From positions 1-28,621 of the forward strand of contig CATJWA010000179.1 in the NCBI GenBank assembly GCA_949744025.1: a stretch of 28,621 bases of DNA, written 5' to 3'. Below the pieces are notes generated by a model that saw only the letters and a program-made list of their open reading frames with translations, did not search any database and was not told the origin of the DNA. The stretch is from an uncultured Eubacteriales bacterium. GTDB taxonomy: Bacteria; Bacillota; Clostridia; Oscillospirales; Oscillospiraceae. The position numbers and the translations under genes were made by a program. Positions 1 to 7,787 of this stretch are shown piece after piece (position 1 is the first letter of the stretch; each line of letters opens with the position of its first letter).

Positions 1-1328
1 ACATCGTACCTTTGAATAACAAGCAGCACCCTGTCGCCGGCCCTGAACGTGGAGTCATCGTAGTGGAAGGCATAGTTGCACATAACGGTTACGCCGTCGG
101 GGAGGTTGCAAAATACACCGCCGGCATATTTCCCCGCTATAACCGCGTAGCGGCGCGAGCCTGCCGGATGCCGGAAGTCCGCACCGTCGAAGGGATTAGG
201 CACCGTCTCCTTCACGGATATTGCCAAGTGGTTCTTCCTGCGCTCATACTCCTTCACGATGCAGTCCAGCCGGTCGCCGGAGTGGTATTTATCCCGCAGA
301 TCCGCTATGGCAGTGTAGCTCATCTCCCGCTGGGTCAAATCCAGGTCGTAGCCGCTGCAGGACACAAGGCAGCGGCGCGGACCTACTACCAGCACGTCAC
401 AGCTTACACGGGAGCCGGGGCGGTTCATTTCCGGCTGTGTCGAGAAGAAATAGCGGCGGGAGGGCAGAGCCATGCGTCGTGAGCCTATGGCCAGCCCGCC
501 CTCTCGGTCCACGCTTATAATCACAAAGTCGATGCTCGCGCCCGCAATGTTCCTAAGCACAAATCCGGGCCGCTCGTCTCCGTCCAGCCACATCTCGCTT
601 TCCGGTATCAGGATGCGCACACGGAACGGGATTACAATGGCGCAGTACATACGCCGCCATATCATCTCGCCCGTGTTTTTGTCCCGTGTGCGGATACGCA
701 CCCTGTCCACGCCGACTACCTGACCGCTCATAACGCTGCGGCCGCGGTAGGAGGCGTATATGGAGTTCCATTCCTGCCGCTGCTCGGGCGTGAGGCTGCG
801 GTCCAGCTCACGGAAATCCTGACCGAAAAACGCGCGCCGCTCATTCACAGGCGCGTCCTGCTCCGAGGGAGCAGCTTGTTCCGGCTCCGACTCTGGCGCC
901 GCTTCAGGCTGAGCCTCCGGTTTTACGGCAATGTCCGCCATGTAGTCAGCAGTTTCCTGCTCAGAAATACGGCCGTAGTCGTGCTCCTGTGCCTCACCGT
1001 CAGAGGGAAGCCCAGCATTATTTTCCTCACCATAGGGTACTTCCGCTTCCGGTGGTATGGCCTCGTACTCGCTGCCGGTCTCAAGCTCGACGGATACGAT
1101 GTCGGAGATTTCCCCAACGGGATAGCCGTCATCAATGGGCAAACCGTCCGCCTCCGGTTCTCCCTTGGGCGAGTCCTCTCCTGTGGACTCCGCATCGAGC
1201 CCCTGCTCCTGCTCTGTTTTGGTGGCCTCTGTTACGCTCTCAGGCAAAGCACCTATTTCCTCCGTCTGCTCTGCCGGAAGCTTAAGAGGCTCCATCGGGG
1301 TCTCGTCTAAAATCTTCTTTCTTGCCAT
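1..1328 (-). CDS. S1-like RNA/ssDNA-binding domain protein, 3' end off the window
   Basis: The reading frame starts at an ATG with AGGAGG nine bases upstream and stays open for 442 codons to the left edge, so the C-terminus is missing. Residues 1 to about 145 are acidic, Glu/Pro-rich and probably disordered. After that come two or three OB/S1-like segments. The first contains RGRSVMSGQVVGV and later FRVRILIPESEMW. The second contains RVSCDVLVVG and DLRDKYHSGDRLDCIVKEY. The third begins GSRRYAVIAGKYAGGVF and is cut. S1 domains bind RNA or single-stranded DNA. It lies 23 bases downstream of the 175-residue gene in the replication cluster, so a role in replication or control is inferred. S1-like proteins are known cargo of Clostridia conjugative elements. 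The exact function is unknown; S1 similarity is by eye. Confidence 0.75.
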   Translation of the reverse strand, partial: MARKKILDETPMEPLKLPAEQTEEIGALPESVTEATKTEQEQGLDAESTGEDSPKGEPEADGLPIDDGYPVGEISDIVSVELETGSEYEAIPPEAEVPYGEENNAGLPSDGEAQEHDYGRISEQETADYMADIAVKPEAQPEAAPESEPEQAAPSEQDAPVNERRAFFGQDFRELDRSLTPEQRQEWNSIYASYRGRSVMSGQVVGVDRVRIRTRDKNTGEMIWRRMYCAIVIPFRVRILIPESEMWLDGDERPGFVLRNIAGASIDFVIISVDREGGLAIGSRRMALPSRRYFFSTQPEMNRPGSRVSCDVLVVGPRRCLVSCSGYDLDLTQREMSYTAIADLRDKYHSGDRLDCIVKEYERRKNHLAISVKETVPNPFDGADFRHPAGSRRYAVIAGKYAGGVFCNLPDGVTVMCNYAFHYDDSTFRAGDRVLLVIQRYD

Positions 1329-1351
1329 GTTCTTTTACCTCCTGAATTTTG

Positions 1352-1879
1352 TTATTTGCCGTTCAGAGCGAAGAAGCGGTATAATCCACCATCCTGCCTG
1401 ACGGCTATGAATTGCTTATTTGAAACGGGCAGGGCCTGCGGTTGGCTCTGCCCGTCAAATAAAAGAATGATACGCTCGTGTGACGGAAATGCAGCGGTGA
1501 ACACATCCGGCCCATAGCTTGCAACGGAAAAGGCGCGCACCTTCTGTGCCTGTACACAGAAGCGCAGCAGCACAGGAGCGTTTCCTTTCCAGTAGTCCGT
1601 AAGCTCAGCTCCGCCGAGCTGGAGCATCACGTCCACGGCGTCCAGCAGCTTCAAATCAGGCCGCTGGGTACCGTGCAGATAAATAACTGCACCGTCATCG
1701 CACAGCCTGACGTTGCAGTTGGAGAGCTGGCGCAGCGCCGCGGCCGCAATCTTCGGCGCCGCCTCCGGCTTTTCCGCGCAGAACGCTGGACGGAGAAGGG
1801 TAACTATTTGATCTTTTCTGAGACCACCCACCCGTTCCAGAGCGTCAAGGATAAAACGCTGCTGCTTCGTTATAAGCAT
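1352..1879 (-). CDS. conserved hypothetical protein of replication cluster
   Basis: A protein of 175 residues. The start ATG overlaps the last ten bases of the upstream initiator gene and has GGGGAGG seven bases before it, so the two are probably translationally coupled. The N-terminus (ITKQQRFILDALERVGGLRK) looks like a winged-helix DNA-binding segment. The middle has alternating hydrophobic strands (VIYLHGT, RIILLFDG) and no catalytic motif I recognise. No signal peptide or membrane segment is seen, so it should be cytoplasmic. Its position between the RepA_N-type gene and the S1 protein suggests an accessory replication or regulatory role, but this is inference from context only. Confidence 0.7.
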   Translation of the reverse strand: MLITKQQRFILDALERVGGLRKDQIVTLLRPAFCAEKPEAAPKIAAAALRQLSNCNVRLCDDGAVIYLHGTQRPDLKLLDAVDVMLQLGGAELTDYWKGNAPVLLRFCVQAQKVRAFSVASYGPDVFTAAFPSHERIILLFDGQSQPQALPVSNKQFIAVRQDGGLYRFFALNGK

Positions 1880-2898
1880 CTCTGCGCCTCCCCTGGCGGC
1901 TCAGGCACCCGCAGGCTGTTGAGGTATGGGTCCAACATCAGGTCGCTCTCGCTCTCCGTGATGCAGTTGAAGATGACCGCCATAGTGTAGGCCGTGGAGT
2001 TTTTTATCTTCCTCTCCAAGTTCGCCGCCAGCTTGCTTTCCGCCTCGCGGAGTATCATGTTGTCCAAAAGACGCAGCTTCGCGCGTACACGGCCCTGGGG
2101 CAGTACGGCTTTCCCGATACGGTAGCTGTCCGAGTAGTACAGCCGCTCAATGGCGTTTTCAAATACCCTCGCCGTATCCGGCGGGAAAAAGTCAAGCTCA
2201 CAGGCTTCCAAAATTCCCATGAGCTCTTTTTCCGCTTCTTCGTCCGCCCGTCCGTCCGCGTTATTGCTTCCAACAGATTGACTGACATCAGGATAACTTG
2301 TTTTGTTATTATTTATATCTTTCTTACTTGCCAGCGGATCTCGCGGTTCTTGAGTCTCATAATCCACGGTTCTTGAGCCTCCGTTTTCGTGGTTCATGAA
2401 GAGCGTATCATGCGGTTCTTGTACGGATCTGCCGCTGTTAAGACTCTCAAAATCCGTGGTTCTTGATCCGCAATCCTCGTACTCCTCCGAATTGAATGGT
2501 ACGCATTCGTACTGCGGGTCGTACTGCGGGTCGACACAGGCGAGGTAGATCTGATTGGCGTCGCCACGGCCGCAGCGCTTCTCCCAGATAAGCCGGCTGG
2601 CGGCCAGCGCCCTGAACGCGGAGGTAACGCGCTGCTCGCATATGCGCAGCTCCCTGGCCAGAGCCTGTCTGGGGAAGATAACAAACACCTCGCCACGCTC
2701 GTTTACCCAGCCCCTCCTGCGGGAGAGCTGGAAACGGTTCAGAAGGAATGTATACGTGACCTTCGCCTCAAGGCTCAGCTCAGCGTAACGCGGGTCGCAG
2801 AACAGCCAGCGCGGCATCTGCATATAATATATATTCTGTATGTCCGTCTGCTTCATCAGGGAAAACTCAGGGCGTTCTTTCATTTGTGCTGCTTTCAT
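1870..2898 (-). CDS. repA: RepA_N-type replication initiator protein
   Basis: A protein of 342 residues; the start has a strong AAAGGGGGG site about seven bases upstream. The N-terminal 120 residues (YYMQMPRWLFCDPRYAELS, then LEAKVTYTFLLNRFQLS) match the winged-helix domain of RepA_N initiators of Gram-positive plasmids and conjugative elements. A low-complexity linker from about residue 125 to 215 separates it from a helical C-terminal domain. In this family the N-domain binds iterons and the origin often lies inside the rep gene. Here the linker DNA carries iteron-like repeats and an AT-rich tract (separate entries). The gene is divergent from the Phd/ParE pair, and its promoter must lie in the shared 88-base gap. 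The call rests on N-terminal features and context. Confidence 0.85.
   Translation of the reverse strand: MKAAQMKERPEFSLMKQTDIQNIYYMQMPRWLFCDPRYAELSLEAKVTYTFLLNRFQLSRRRGWVNERGEVFVIFPRQALARELRICEQRVTSAFRALAASRLIWEKRCGRGDANQIYLACVDPQYDPQYECVPFNSEEYEDCGSRTTDFESLNSGRSVQEPHDTLFMNHENGGSRTVDYETQEPRDPLASKKDINNNKTSYPDVSQSVGSNNADGRADEEAEKELMGILEACELDFFPPDTARVFENAIERLYYSDSYRIGKAVLPQGRVRAKLRLLDNMILREAESKLAANLERKIKNSTAYTMAVIFNCITESESDLMLDPYLNSLRVPEPPGEAQRCL
2293..2329. other. AT-rich tract, candidate DNA unwinding element
   Basis: Only 6 of these 37 bases are G or C, in an otherwise GC-rich gene. The tract lies 14 bases from the first iteron-like repeat. Origins of iteron replicons usually carry such an easily melted region next to the initiator sites. 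It encodes an Asn/Lys-rich piece of the initiator linker (KKDINNNKTSYPD), which shows little protein-level constraint. Confidence 0.6.
2343..2467. repeat. iteron-like direct repeats inside repA
   Basis: Five copies of a word close to CGGTTCTTGA lie on the plus strand, starting at 2344, 2367, 2390, 2413 and 2457. The first four are spaced exactly 23 bases apart, about two helical turns; the fifth is 44 bases further on. Because 23 is not a multiple of three, the copies fall in different codon phases, so a protein repeat does not explain them. Flanks of copies 2 and 5 are also alike over more than 20 bases. Together with the adjacent AT-rich stretch this is the layout of an iteron origin, as known for RepA_N replicons. 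Confidence 0.75.
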
Positions 2899-2927
2899 GG
2901 GATGTCCCCCCTTTTTAGAGATATCAC

Positions 2928-2967
2928 TTGACTGTATAAAGAAATTCGGTTATAATTTTTGTATAAC
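2928..2967 (+). promoter_or_regulatory. promoter and operator of the phd/parE pair
   Basis: A sigma-A type promoter with TTGACT at 2928-2933, a 17-base spacer and a perfect TATAAT at 2951-2956. A 6-base inverted repeat, GTTATA then TATAAC with 7 bases between (2949-2967), overlaps the -10 box. This is where an autorepressing Phd-type antitoxin would be expected to bind. The repA gene diverges from the same gap. Confidence 0.75.
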
Positions 2968-2986
2968 GCAAAGTGAGGTGAATCAA

Positions 2987-3250
2987 ATGCCTAACATTCG
3001 ATCCAGCGCGGACCTGAGGAACAGCTACAACGAAATCTCAACCTTTTGCCATAAATATTCCGAGCCGGTATTTATAACCAAAAACGGCAAAGGCGATCTC
3101 GCTGTTATGAGCATTGAGGCATATGAGGCTATGGCAGAGCGCTTTGAGCTCTACAGCGCGATACGAGAGGGGCTGGACGATGTGCACGCCGGTCGAACAA
3201 AACCCTTTTCCGAGGCCATCACCGAAATCCGGAGGAAAAGGGGAAAATGA
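2987..3250 (+). CDS. Phd/YefM-type antitoxin
   Basis: A protein of 87 residues from the ATG at 2987, preceded by GTGAGGTG. An upstream in-frame start at 2840 is rejected because it would read through the promoter. The N-terminus IRSSADLRNSYNEIS and the later VFITKNGKGDLAVMS and IEAYEAM are typical of the Phd/YefM fold, which dimerises on operator DNA and neutralises a RelE/ParE toxin through its C-terminal part. The stop overlaps the toxin start by four bases (ATGA), the usual coupling in such modules. It reads opposite to the conjugation genes, consistent with an independent stability cassette. Confidence 0.9.
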   Translation: MPNIRSSADLRNSYNEISTFCHKYSEPVFITKNGKGDLAVMSIEAYEAMAERFELYSAIREGLDDVHAGRTKPFSEAITEIRRKRGK

Positions 3251-3582
3251 CTTTTCAAATCCGTATTACCTCCAGGGCGCAGGCGGACATCGAAAAGGCC
3301 GTTGAGCATATCGAGGTTGTTTTGAAAAATCCTCAGGCTGCCGACGCGCTTATTGACGCCGTCGAAGCGGAAATTACGAGTCTGTCAGCCATGCCCGAGA
3401 GATACGCGCTTGTAGACGACGATGTTCTCTCCTCTTGGGGTATACGTTTTGTACAAATCAAAAACTATCTTGCTTTTTACAGAATAGATAACACTGCCGG
3501 AATAGTCTATATCATCCGTTTTCTGTATAAGAAAAGCAACTGGGCCTCAATTCTGCGGCATGATACTCCTGTAATTTCATAA
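3247..3582 (+). CDS. RelE/ParE-family toxin
   Basis: A protein of 111 residues, coupled to the antitoxin by an ATGA overlap. FQIRITSRAQADIEKAVEHI, SLSAMPERYALVDDD, IRFVQIKNYLAFYRID and VYIIRFLYKKSNW follow the ParE/RelE fold, whose members act on ribosome-bound mRNA or on gyrase. The sequence alone does not decide between the two targets. Length and motifs are complete, so the toxin is probably functional. The module should promote retention of the element after replication or excision. A hairpin terminator follows. Confidence 0.88.
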   Translation: MTFQIRITSRAQADIEKAVEHIEVVLKNPQAADALIDAVEAEITSLSAMPERYALVDDDVLSSWGIRFVQIKNYLAFYRIDNTAGIVYIIRFLYKKSNWASILRHDTPVIS

Positions 3583-3591
3583 CCCAAATCG

Positions 3592-3619
3592 AGGCGCCCG
3601 TCCGATGTGATGGGTGCCT
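3592..3619. terminator. hairpin between parE and virD4-like gene
   Basis: AGGCGCCC pairs with GGGTGCCT (one G-T pair) across a 12-base loop, followed on the plus strand by TTATATAT. It lies between two convergent genes and touches the stop codon of the coupling-protein gene. It probably ends the toxin-antitoxin transcript. For the minus strand it is a weaker candidate. Confidence 0.6.
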
Positions 3620-5779
3620 TTATATATCCTCCTCATCGTCGTCCTCCATGCCCAAAACGGCGCTGTCGGATTGCTCGCTGAACTCGGACATGCCGAGCTG
3701 CACGTTTTCATCCTCATCCGATCTTTGCGTGAGTCTGGAAGCTTTTTTCTCCTGTTCCGGTGACCCGAGCTTGTATTCAAAAGCGGGTTCCATCGAGGCA
3801 GTAACCGCAGTCACAGGCCGGCGGGATGCCTGCGTCGCCGGTGGTTTTGTATCATGCTTCTGTTCTGACGGATGTGGCCGTTGAGCAGCCTTTGGCTCCG
3901 GCTTTCTTTCCGCGGTGGGCGACTGTTTCTCCCGCTGCTTCCACTCCGGCACATAGTCCGCCACGCGGCAGGGCTTGAGTCCGGCGTAAGCGGGAAACTC
4001 CTCCGGCGTGAGCTTATACAGCAGCGCGGGCTTGTGGCCCTGAAACAATGCGATGCACTTCCGGTAATCCAGTCGCAGGACCTCATCCGGCTGCATCAGA
4101 GCGCGCTGGGTGTTGCTGCGCGTCTGCGAATACGGCCGCGTACTGGTGTAGACAGGGGAGAACAGCGGCATGAGCGGCATCTGGTTATTCGTGACCGCGA
4201 TGGTGACGTTTCCGCACTTCTCCGAGATGTACTTTGCCGAGGTCATGTCGTTGCAGCCCATGTACAATGTTTGGTTGAATGTGCCGAGCTGGTTCTCCCA
4301 CTCCTTGCCCGGATACTTTTCCTGCCACTGGGACAGGCTCTGCACGACAATCTGGCAGCTCATATTGAAGCCGCGGATGCTGTTGAGCGCGTCGGCCATG
4401 CCCTCCATGTAGCCGATGTTGCAGTATTCGTCAAGGCAGAAGTTCACCAGCACAGGGAGCCTCCCTCCGGGGCCGTGCAGTCTCGCGTAGTCGGATAGCT
4501 GCGGGATAGCCAGAGAGAAGAACAGGGAGCTAAGGAAGCGGTAGGCGCTGTCCTGCGCGGAGATTATGACGAAATACGCGCATTTCCTCTTGCCCGGCAG
4601 AGTCAGGTCCACATCGTGATTGCTGGTGATCGCATCCACCAGCGGATTCTGGTAAATCGACAGGCGGTTGCCAAGACCGGTAATTACGCTGCCCCACAGG
4701 TTCTCCTTCGCTTTCAGAAACAGCCCATGATGCCCCTTCGCCGGGTGGTCTGGGGGTAAGGCTGCCAGCTTGCGGTTTATCTCGTTGATGCTCTCATTGG
4801 CTATCATGCGGTAGGCCGCGCCGATGCTTCGCTGCTCTATAGGCAGCAGGCTGCCGTTGGCATCCTTCAGATTGGCGACATAGTGCAGCAGGGCCATGAG
4901 CAGGTTGAGCTCCGCGCGGCTCCAGAAGTCGTCGGCTTCCCTCGGTCCGGAGGTGTTCTGGATAATGGTGTTTGCCACCGTCTGTACCAGCTGGCGCTCC
5001 TGATCCAGCCCGTTCAGGCAGTTCCAACCGTCCGAGTGCTCCATGTCAAGGAAGTTGACCGCCTTGACGTAGTAGCCCTTTTCCGTGAAGTACGAGGACA
5101 TTTTTTCAAAAAGCTCCGACTTGGGATCTGTCACAAAAACTGACTCCCCACGCTCGGCGCAGCCGAGGAGGAACGGGATAATAAAGCCGCGGGTTTTACC
5201 GCTGCCCGGCGCGCCGATGCACAGCAGATTGTTGTTGTCTCCCGCTTTCATTCTGTGAGCGACATACAGAGCGTATTTGTCGGGGTCGTCCTCATGCTTC
5301 TTGCTCTTGCCCAGCATCATCCCCTTGACGTCATTAACGCTTCCCATCTCTAAAAACGTGCGCATCTCCTTTTCCGTCAGAAAGCCGGAGGTGCCGTGCG
5401 TGCCGTCGGGGAGAATATCGAAGCCGCGCTTGTCATGGGTGTACTTGTAGCCCGAAAACCATATGTAGCCCTTCTTCGTAATAAGGCAGATCAGCAGGAC
5501 AATAACCGCCGTTGCCGCCAGACCAAAGGGCGTGAATACGGCAAGCAAATTCTTAAACGGGTTCGCCACCCAGATGCTCGCTGGCTTATCCCCGCCGGCG
5601 CTGAACGTGGACGCTATGCCCAGCCGCAGGGAGTTTATGAACATACCGTAGAAGTACCATCCCGCGATTGCCGCCGGTATGCAGAGCCTGAACTTAGATT
5701 TGTTCCGCTCGTACCAGCTTCCGAGCTTACTATGTACTTTATCCTCCGCCTTTTCTATGAGCCTGGATAAGCGGGGCAT
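3620..5779 (-). CDS. VirD4/TraG-family type IV coupling protein (TcpA-like)
   Basis: A protein of 719 residues from the ATG at 5779, with AAGGAGG eight bases upstream; a TTG codon just before it is a less likely start. Two membrane segments lie near residues 34-50 and 82-101. The Walker A motif GAPGSGKT is near residue 190 and the Walker B motif, LVNFCLDEY, ends near 452. The last 110 residues are a charged, Pro/Gln-rich tail. These hexameric ATPases bring the relaxase-DNA complex to the secretion channel at the membrane. The start overlaps the end of the winged-helix gene by 41 bases, so the two are coupled. Length and motifs are normal for the family. Confidence 0.93.
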   Translation of the reverse strand: MPRLSRLIEKAEDKVHSKLGSWYERNKSKFRLCIPAAIAGWYFYGMFINSLRLGIASTFSAGGDKPASIWVANPFKNLLAVFTPFGLAATAVIVLLICLITKKGYIWFSGYKYTHDKRGFDILPDGTHGTSGFLTEKEMRTFLEMGSVNDVKGMMLGKSKKHEDDPDKYALYVAHRMKAGDNNNLLCIGAPGSGKTRGFIIPFLLGCAERGESVFVTDPKSELFEKMSSYFTEKGYYVKAVNFLDMEHSDGWNCLNGLDQERQLVQTVANTIIQNTSGPREADDFWSRAELNLLMALLHYVANLKDANGSLLPIEQRSIGAAYRMIANESINEINRKLAALPPDHPAKGHHGLFLKAKENLWGSVITGLGNRLSIYQNPLVDAITSNHDVDLTLPGKRKCAYFVIISAQDSAYRFLSSLFFSLAIPQLSDYARLHGPGGRLPVLVNFCLDEYCNIGYMEGMADALNSIRGFNMSCQIVVQSLSQWQEKYPGKEWENQLGTFNQTLYMGCNDMTSAKYISEKCGNVTIAVTNNQMPLMPLFSPVYTSTRPYSQTRSNTQRALMQPDEVLRLDYRKCIALFQGHKPALLYKLTPEEFPAYAGLKPCRVADYVPEWKQREKQSPTAERKPEPKAAQRPHPSEQKHDTKPPATQASRRPVTAVTASMEPAFEYKLGSPEQEKKASRLTQRSDEDENVQLGMSEFSEQSDSAVLGMEDDDEEDI

Positions 5780-6842
5780 CAATGACTCCTCCTTCCGGTG
5801 TCGTAAATTGTTTATGCGAGGGCGTGTGAAGCGTAAGGTCGCCGAGCGCGCCGAGCGCGTCGGGTGAGAGCGTGAATACCCTCGCCATACCCGTTTCGCG
5901 GTATCGCCTGCTCAGCACTGTTCGCGCCTGCTCCTTCAGCGCCGCCATAGAGACCTGCCCCAGCCCTTCCGCTCTCGCGCTCTCAATGGCGGTGTCGATC
6001 CTCCGCAGGTCCATATCCACGGCCATCACGAAGGGCGCGCCCTGAAATATCGCGTCCCACTCGGGATGCTCTCCTGGGGCGGGCTGAAACTGGTTTTTCA
6101 GCGCCGCCATTGTAAGACGGCGGCGGTAATCCGGCTGCGCCATGATGCGCAGCTGCAACGCTCCCGTACCGTCACAGGAAAGCAGATGCACGGGAAGAGC
6201 ACATACACGGTAAGCGTCCGCGTAGCTGATAAGCCGCCCCTCCATACTGGGTGCGTGCTGAAGCTCACGCAGCACACTCTGGTAGCTCTCACCGGCAAAT
6301 ATCATCACATGGCGCACTTTTGGAATTGCAGCGGTGTTGTTGGTGAAGCTGTTGAGCTCATCTGTCAGAAGAATGTTCCCGATGTCAGGACAAACATAAT
6401 GTACAGCGGCCAACAGCCCGTCGAGGCGCAGCAGCAAAGCAATGCGTGAATTGCTCCACGGATTTGCTCCCCGCCCCCGCATCACGGAAGGAATAAAGGC
6501 GGCGTTTGCTTCAAGCGAGTCTATCCCTGTTGTAAAAACGGGCAGTCCGGCGCGATAAGCAGTCAGGGTGAGCTTTGCAACCCGTATGCGCCTAAGGGTA
6601 TCGGCGGTCTTGTACGCAAGTGGGATGTTTTCCGGAAGGCCGTTGAAGTGAGCTTCGAGAAATCTGTTTCCTTTAGCTGTCAGCATCAGGGCGCGGCTTG
6701 CTTTATGTGTGCGAATAAGCTTTATGCTTATAAGGTTTGCCAGTGTTGTATCGTCAACTGTGCCCGCAAGGTCGGCAGGGTCTATACAGCGGCACCAGCG
6801 TAGCAGGCGCAGCAGGTCAATATCCTGTTCGCTGAAAAGCAC
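5739..6842 (-). CDS. winged-helix-like conserved protein of the conjugation operon
   Basis: I place the start at the GTG at 6842, with AAGGAGG nine bases before it. A longer frame to 6992 would read through a large palindrome and has a composition unlike protein. The resulting 367 residues begin with a likely winged helix (FSEQDIDLLRLLRWCRCID, then LISIKLIRT and LMLTAKGNRFLEAHF). The rest has mixed alpha/beta character without a motif I know. No signal peptide or membrane segment. It overlaps the coupling-protein gene, so it may help bring DNA or the relaxosome to VirD4, but this is inference. Confidence 0.7.
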   Translation of the reverse strand: MLFSEQDIDLLRLLRWCRCIDPADLAGTVDDTTLANLISIKLIRTHKASRALMLTAKGNRFLEAHFNGLPENIPLAYKTADTLRRIRVAKLTLTAYRAGLPVFTTGIDSLEANAAFIPSVMRGRGANPWSNSRIALLLRLDGLLAAVHYVCPDIGNILLTDELNSFTNNTAAIPKVRHVMIFAGESYQSVLRELQHAPSMEGRLISYADAYRVCALPVHLLSCDGTGALQLRIMAQPDYRRRLTMAALKNQFQPAPGEHPEWDAIFQGAPFVMAVDMDLRRIDTAIESARAEGLGQVSMAALKEQARTVLSRRYRETGMARVFTLSPDALGALGDLTLHTPSHKQFTTPEGGVIDAPLIQAHRKGGG

Positions 6843-7121
6843 GGTTTGGCGCCTCCTTCCCGTTCCTGCGAAGCGCCGAAACCGCCCTTGCGCCGCTGCC
6901 GGCGCAAGGACAATTTCGGCGCTCCCTCCGGAACTGCTTTTCGCATTTTTCCGACGGCCCCCCGTAGATGTCGGGAAAATTCCCGATTGCACGGCAAAGC
7001 GCGGTTAAAAACAGTCCTGATTTCATGCTGTTCCGCACTCGGGAGGCCACCGGGTTTTTGCGTTTTTAACTGAAAGAAAATATAGAACACTTTTTGCATT
7101 TCTCTGATGGGGGTATGCCGG
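6843..7121. other. 279-base gap in the conjugation operon
   Basis: No convincing gene lies here. Besides the palindrome it holds a shorter inverted repeat, TCGGGAA and TTCCCGA, at 6971-6986 and an AT-rich stretch around 7040-7100 that may contain a minus-strand promoter (TATATT near 7080), although no good -35 box is visible. The break in an otherwise overlapping operon suggests a regulatory or DNA-processing site. Confidence 0.5.
6873..6922. repeat. large imperfect palindrome upstream of the winged-helix gene
   Basis: GCGCCGAAA at one end pairs with TTTCGGCGC at the other. After a 4-base mismatch, CCTTGCGCCG pairs with CGGCGCAAGG around a 4-base loop. The 19 paired bases form a very stable hairpin on either strand. 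It ends about 20 bases before the ribosome binding site of the GTG start at 6842. It has no U-run, so it is not a standard terminator. Confidence 0.8.
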
Positions 7122-7787
7122 TTAAAATGCCGCAAAGCCGCCGCCATTCGAGCCAATACAGGAAAAGAAATCCGCGGCGTCAGCCCTGTCCAGCAGCGTA
7201 ATATGGCAGGTGTTCTCGCCGCTGCGTGTGGACAGCAGGGCAATGCCCAAAGTGTACTGGTCATCGTCGGGAATAAGCCTGCCCTTGACGGCGTTTGAGA
7301 TCGCCTTCCAGCCCTTGTTGTCCTGGTCGTATACCCCGCGCTTCGGGACATCCGAGTGCTCGTCAATCACCATGAGCGCCTGCCTGTAATATGGAAGCAC
7401 GCTCCCGCCGCTCTCATAATCGTCCAGCAGCCGTATGATCGTGTCAGAAAACCAGACCGGCGCAAGATACCGGCAGCTCGGCAGCAGAGTGTTCACACAT
7501 ATATGAAGCCAGCCATAATTTAGGCTTTCCACATATCCCGTAACCTCTCTTTTGGGCAGCACCGGCCTTCGGCTTGTCCCCGCATTGGGCAGGCGGTTCC
7601 TTTCACATAGCGTTCTCAGCGTCATTGTGGCACGCTCAAATTCCTCCATCGTTTGCTCAAGTACCCGCTGGATCTTCTCCGTGTTTTCCTGCCCACTGTT
7701 TGCCAGCGCGACAAGTCCGCCCGTCTTGGAAAAGGCATCGCCAATGAGCTTCTGCATCTGCGCCGCGCATGTCTTCAAATCACTCAT
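7122..7787 (-). CDS. RusA-like endonuclease candidate with helical N-terminus
   Basis: A protein of 221 residues that overlaps the end of the VirB4 gene by four bases (ATGA). The first 65 residues are helical and may form a coiled coil. The region from about residue 84 to 205 has strand-rich segments and the signature D154-x-D156-N157, 17 residues, then D174-D175-x-Q177. In E. coli RusA the catalytic residues D70, D72 and D91 sit in the same arrangement (DxDN, then DDxQ, with identical spacing). RusA resolves Holliday junctions in DNA. This match is by eye. If real, the protein could cut branched or nicked intermediates during conjugative replication. It may instead be an inactive RusA fold with a structural role. 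Confidence 0.6.
   Translation of the reverse strand: MSDLKTCAAQMQKLIGDAFSKTGGLVALANSGQENTEKIQRVLEQTMEEFERATMTLRTLCERNRLPNAGTSRRPVLPKREVTGYVESLNYGWLHICVNTLLPSCRYLAPVWFSDTIIRLLDDYESGGSVLPYYRQALMVIDEHSDVPKRGVYDQDNKGWKAISNAVKGRLIPDDDQYTLGIALLSTRSGENTCHITLLDRADAADFFSCIGSNGGGFAAF

Noticed and set aside
2343..2467. CRISPR-like array
   Set aside because: The repeats are about 10 bases with 13-base gaps inside a coding region, and there are no cas genes. They fit iterons.
2507..2530. Tandem 12-base repeat TCGTACTGCGGG in repA
   Set aside because: It is in codon phase and encodes DPQY twice, so a protein-level duplication explains it; not counted as iterons.
2840..2986. N-terminal extension of the Phd antitoxin
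   Set aside because: It would be translated from upstream of the clear promoter at 2928-2956 and across the repA start region.
3872..4498. 208-codon plus-strand frame in the coupling-protein gene
   Set aside because: Antisense shadow of the VirD4-like gene without signals or recognisable domains.
6817..7026. Possible 69-residue minus-strand gene starting MKSGLFLTALC
   Set aside because: It runs through the palindrome, overlaps the chosen GTG start of the winged-helix gene and has only a weak ribosome site. It could be real, but I cannot support it.
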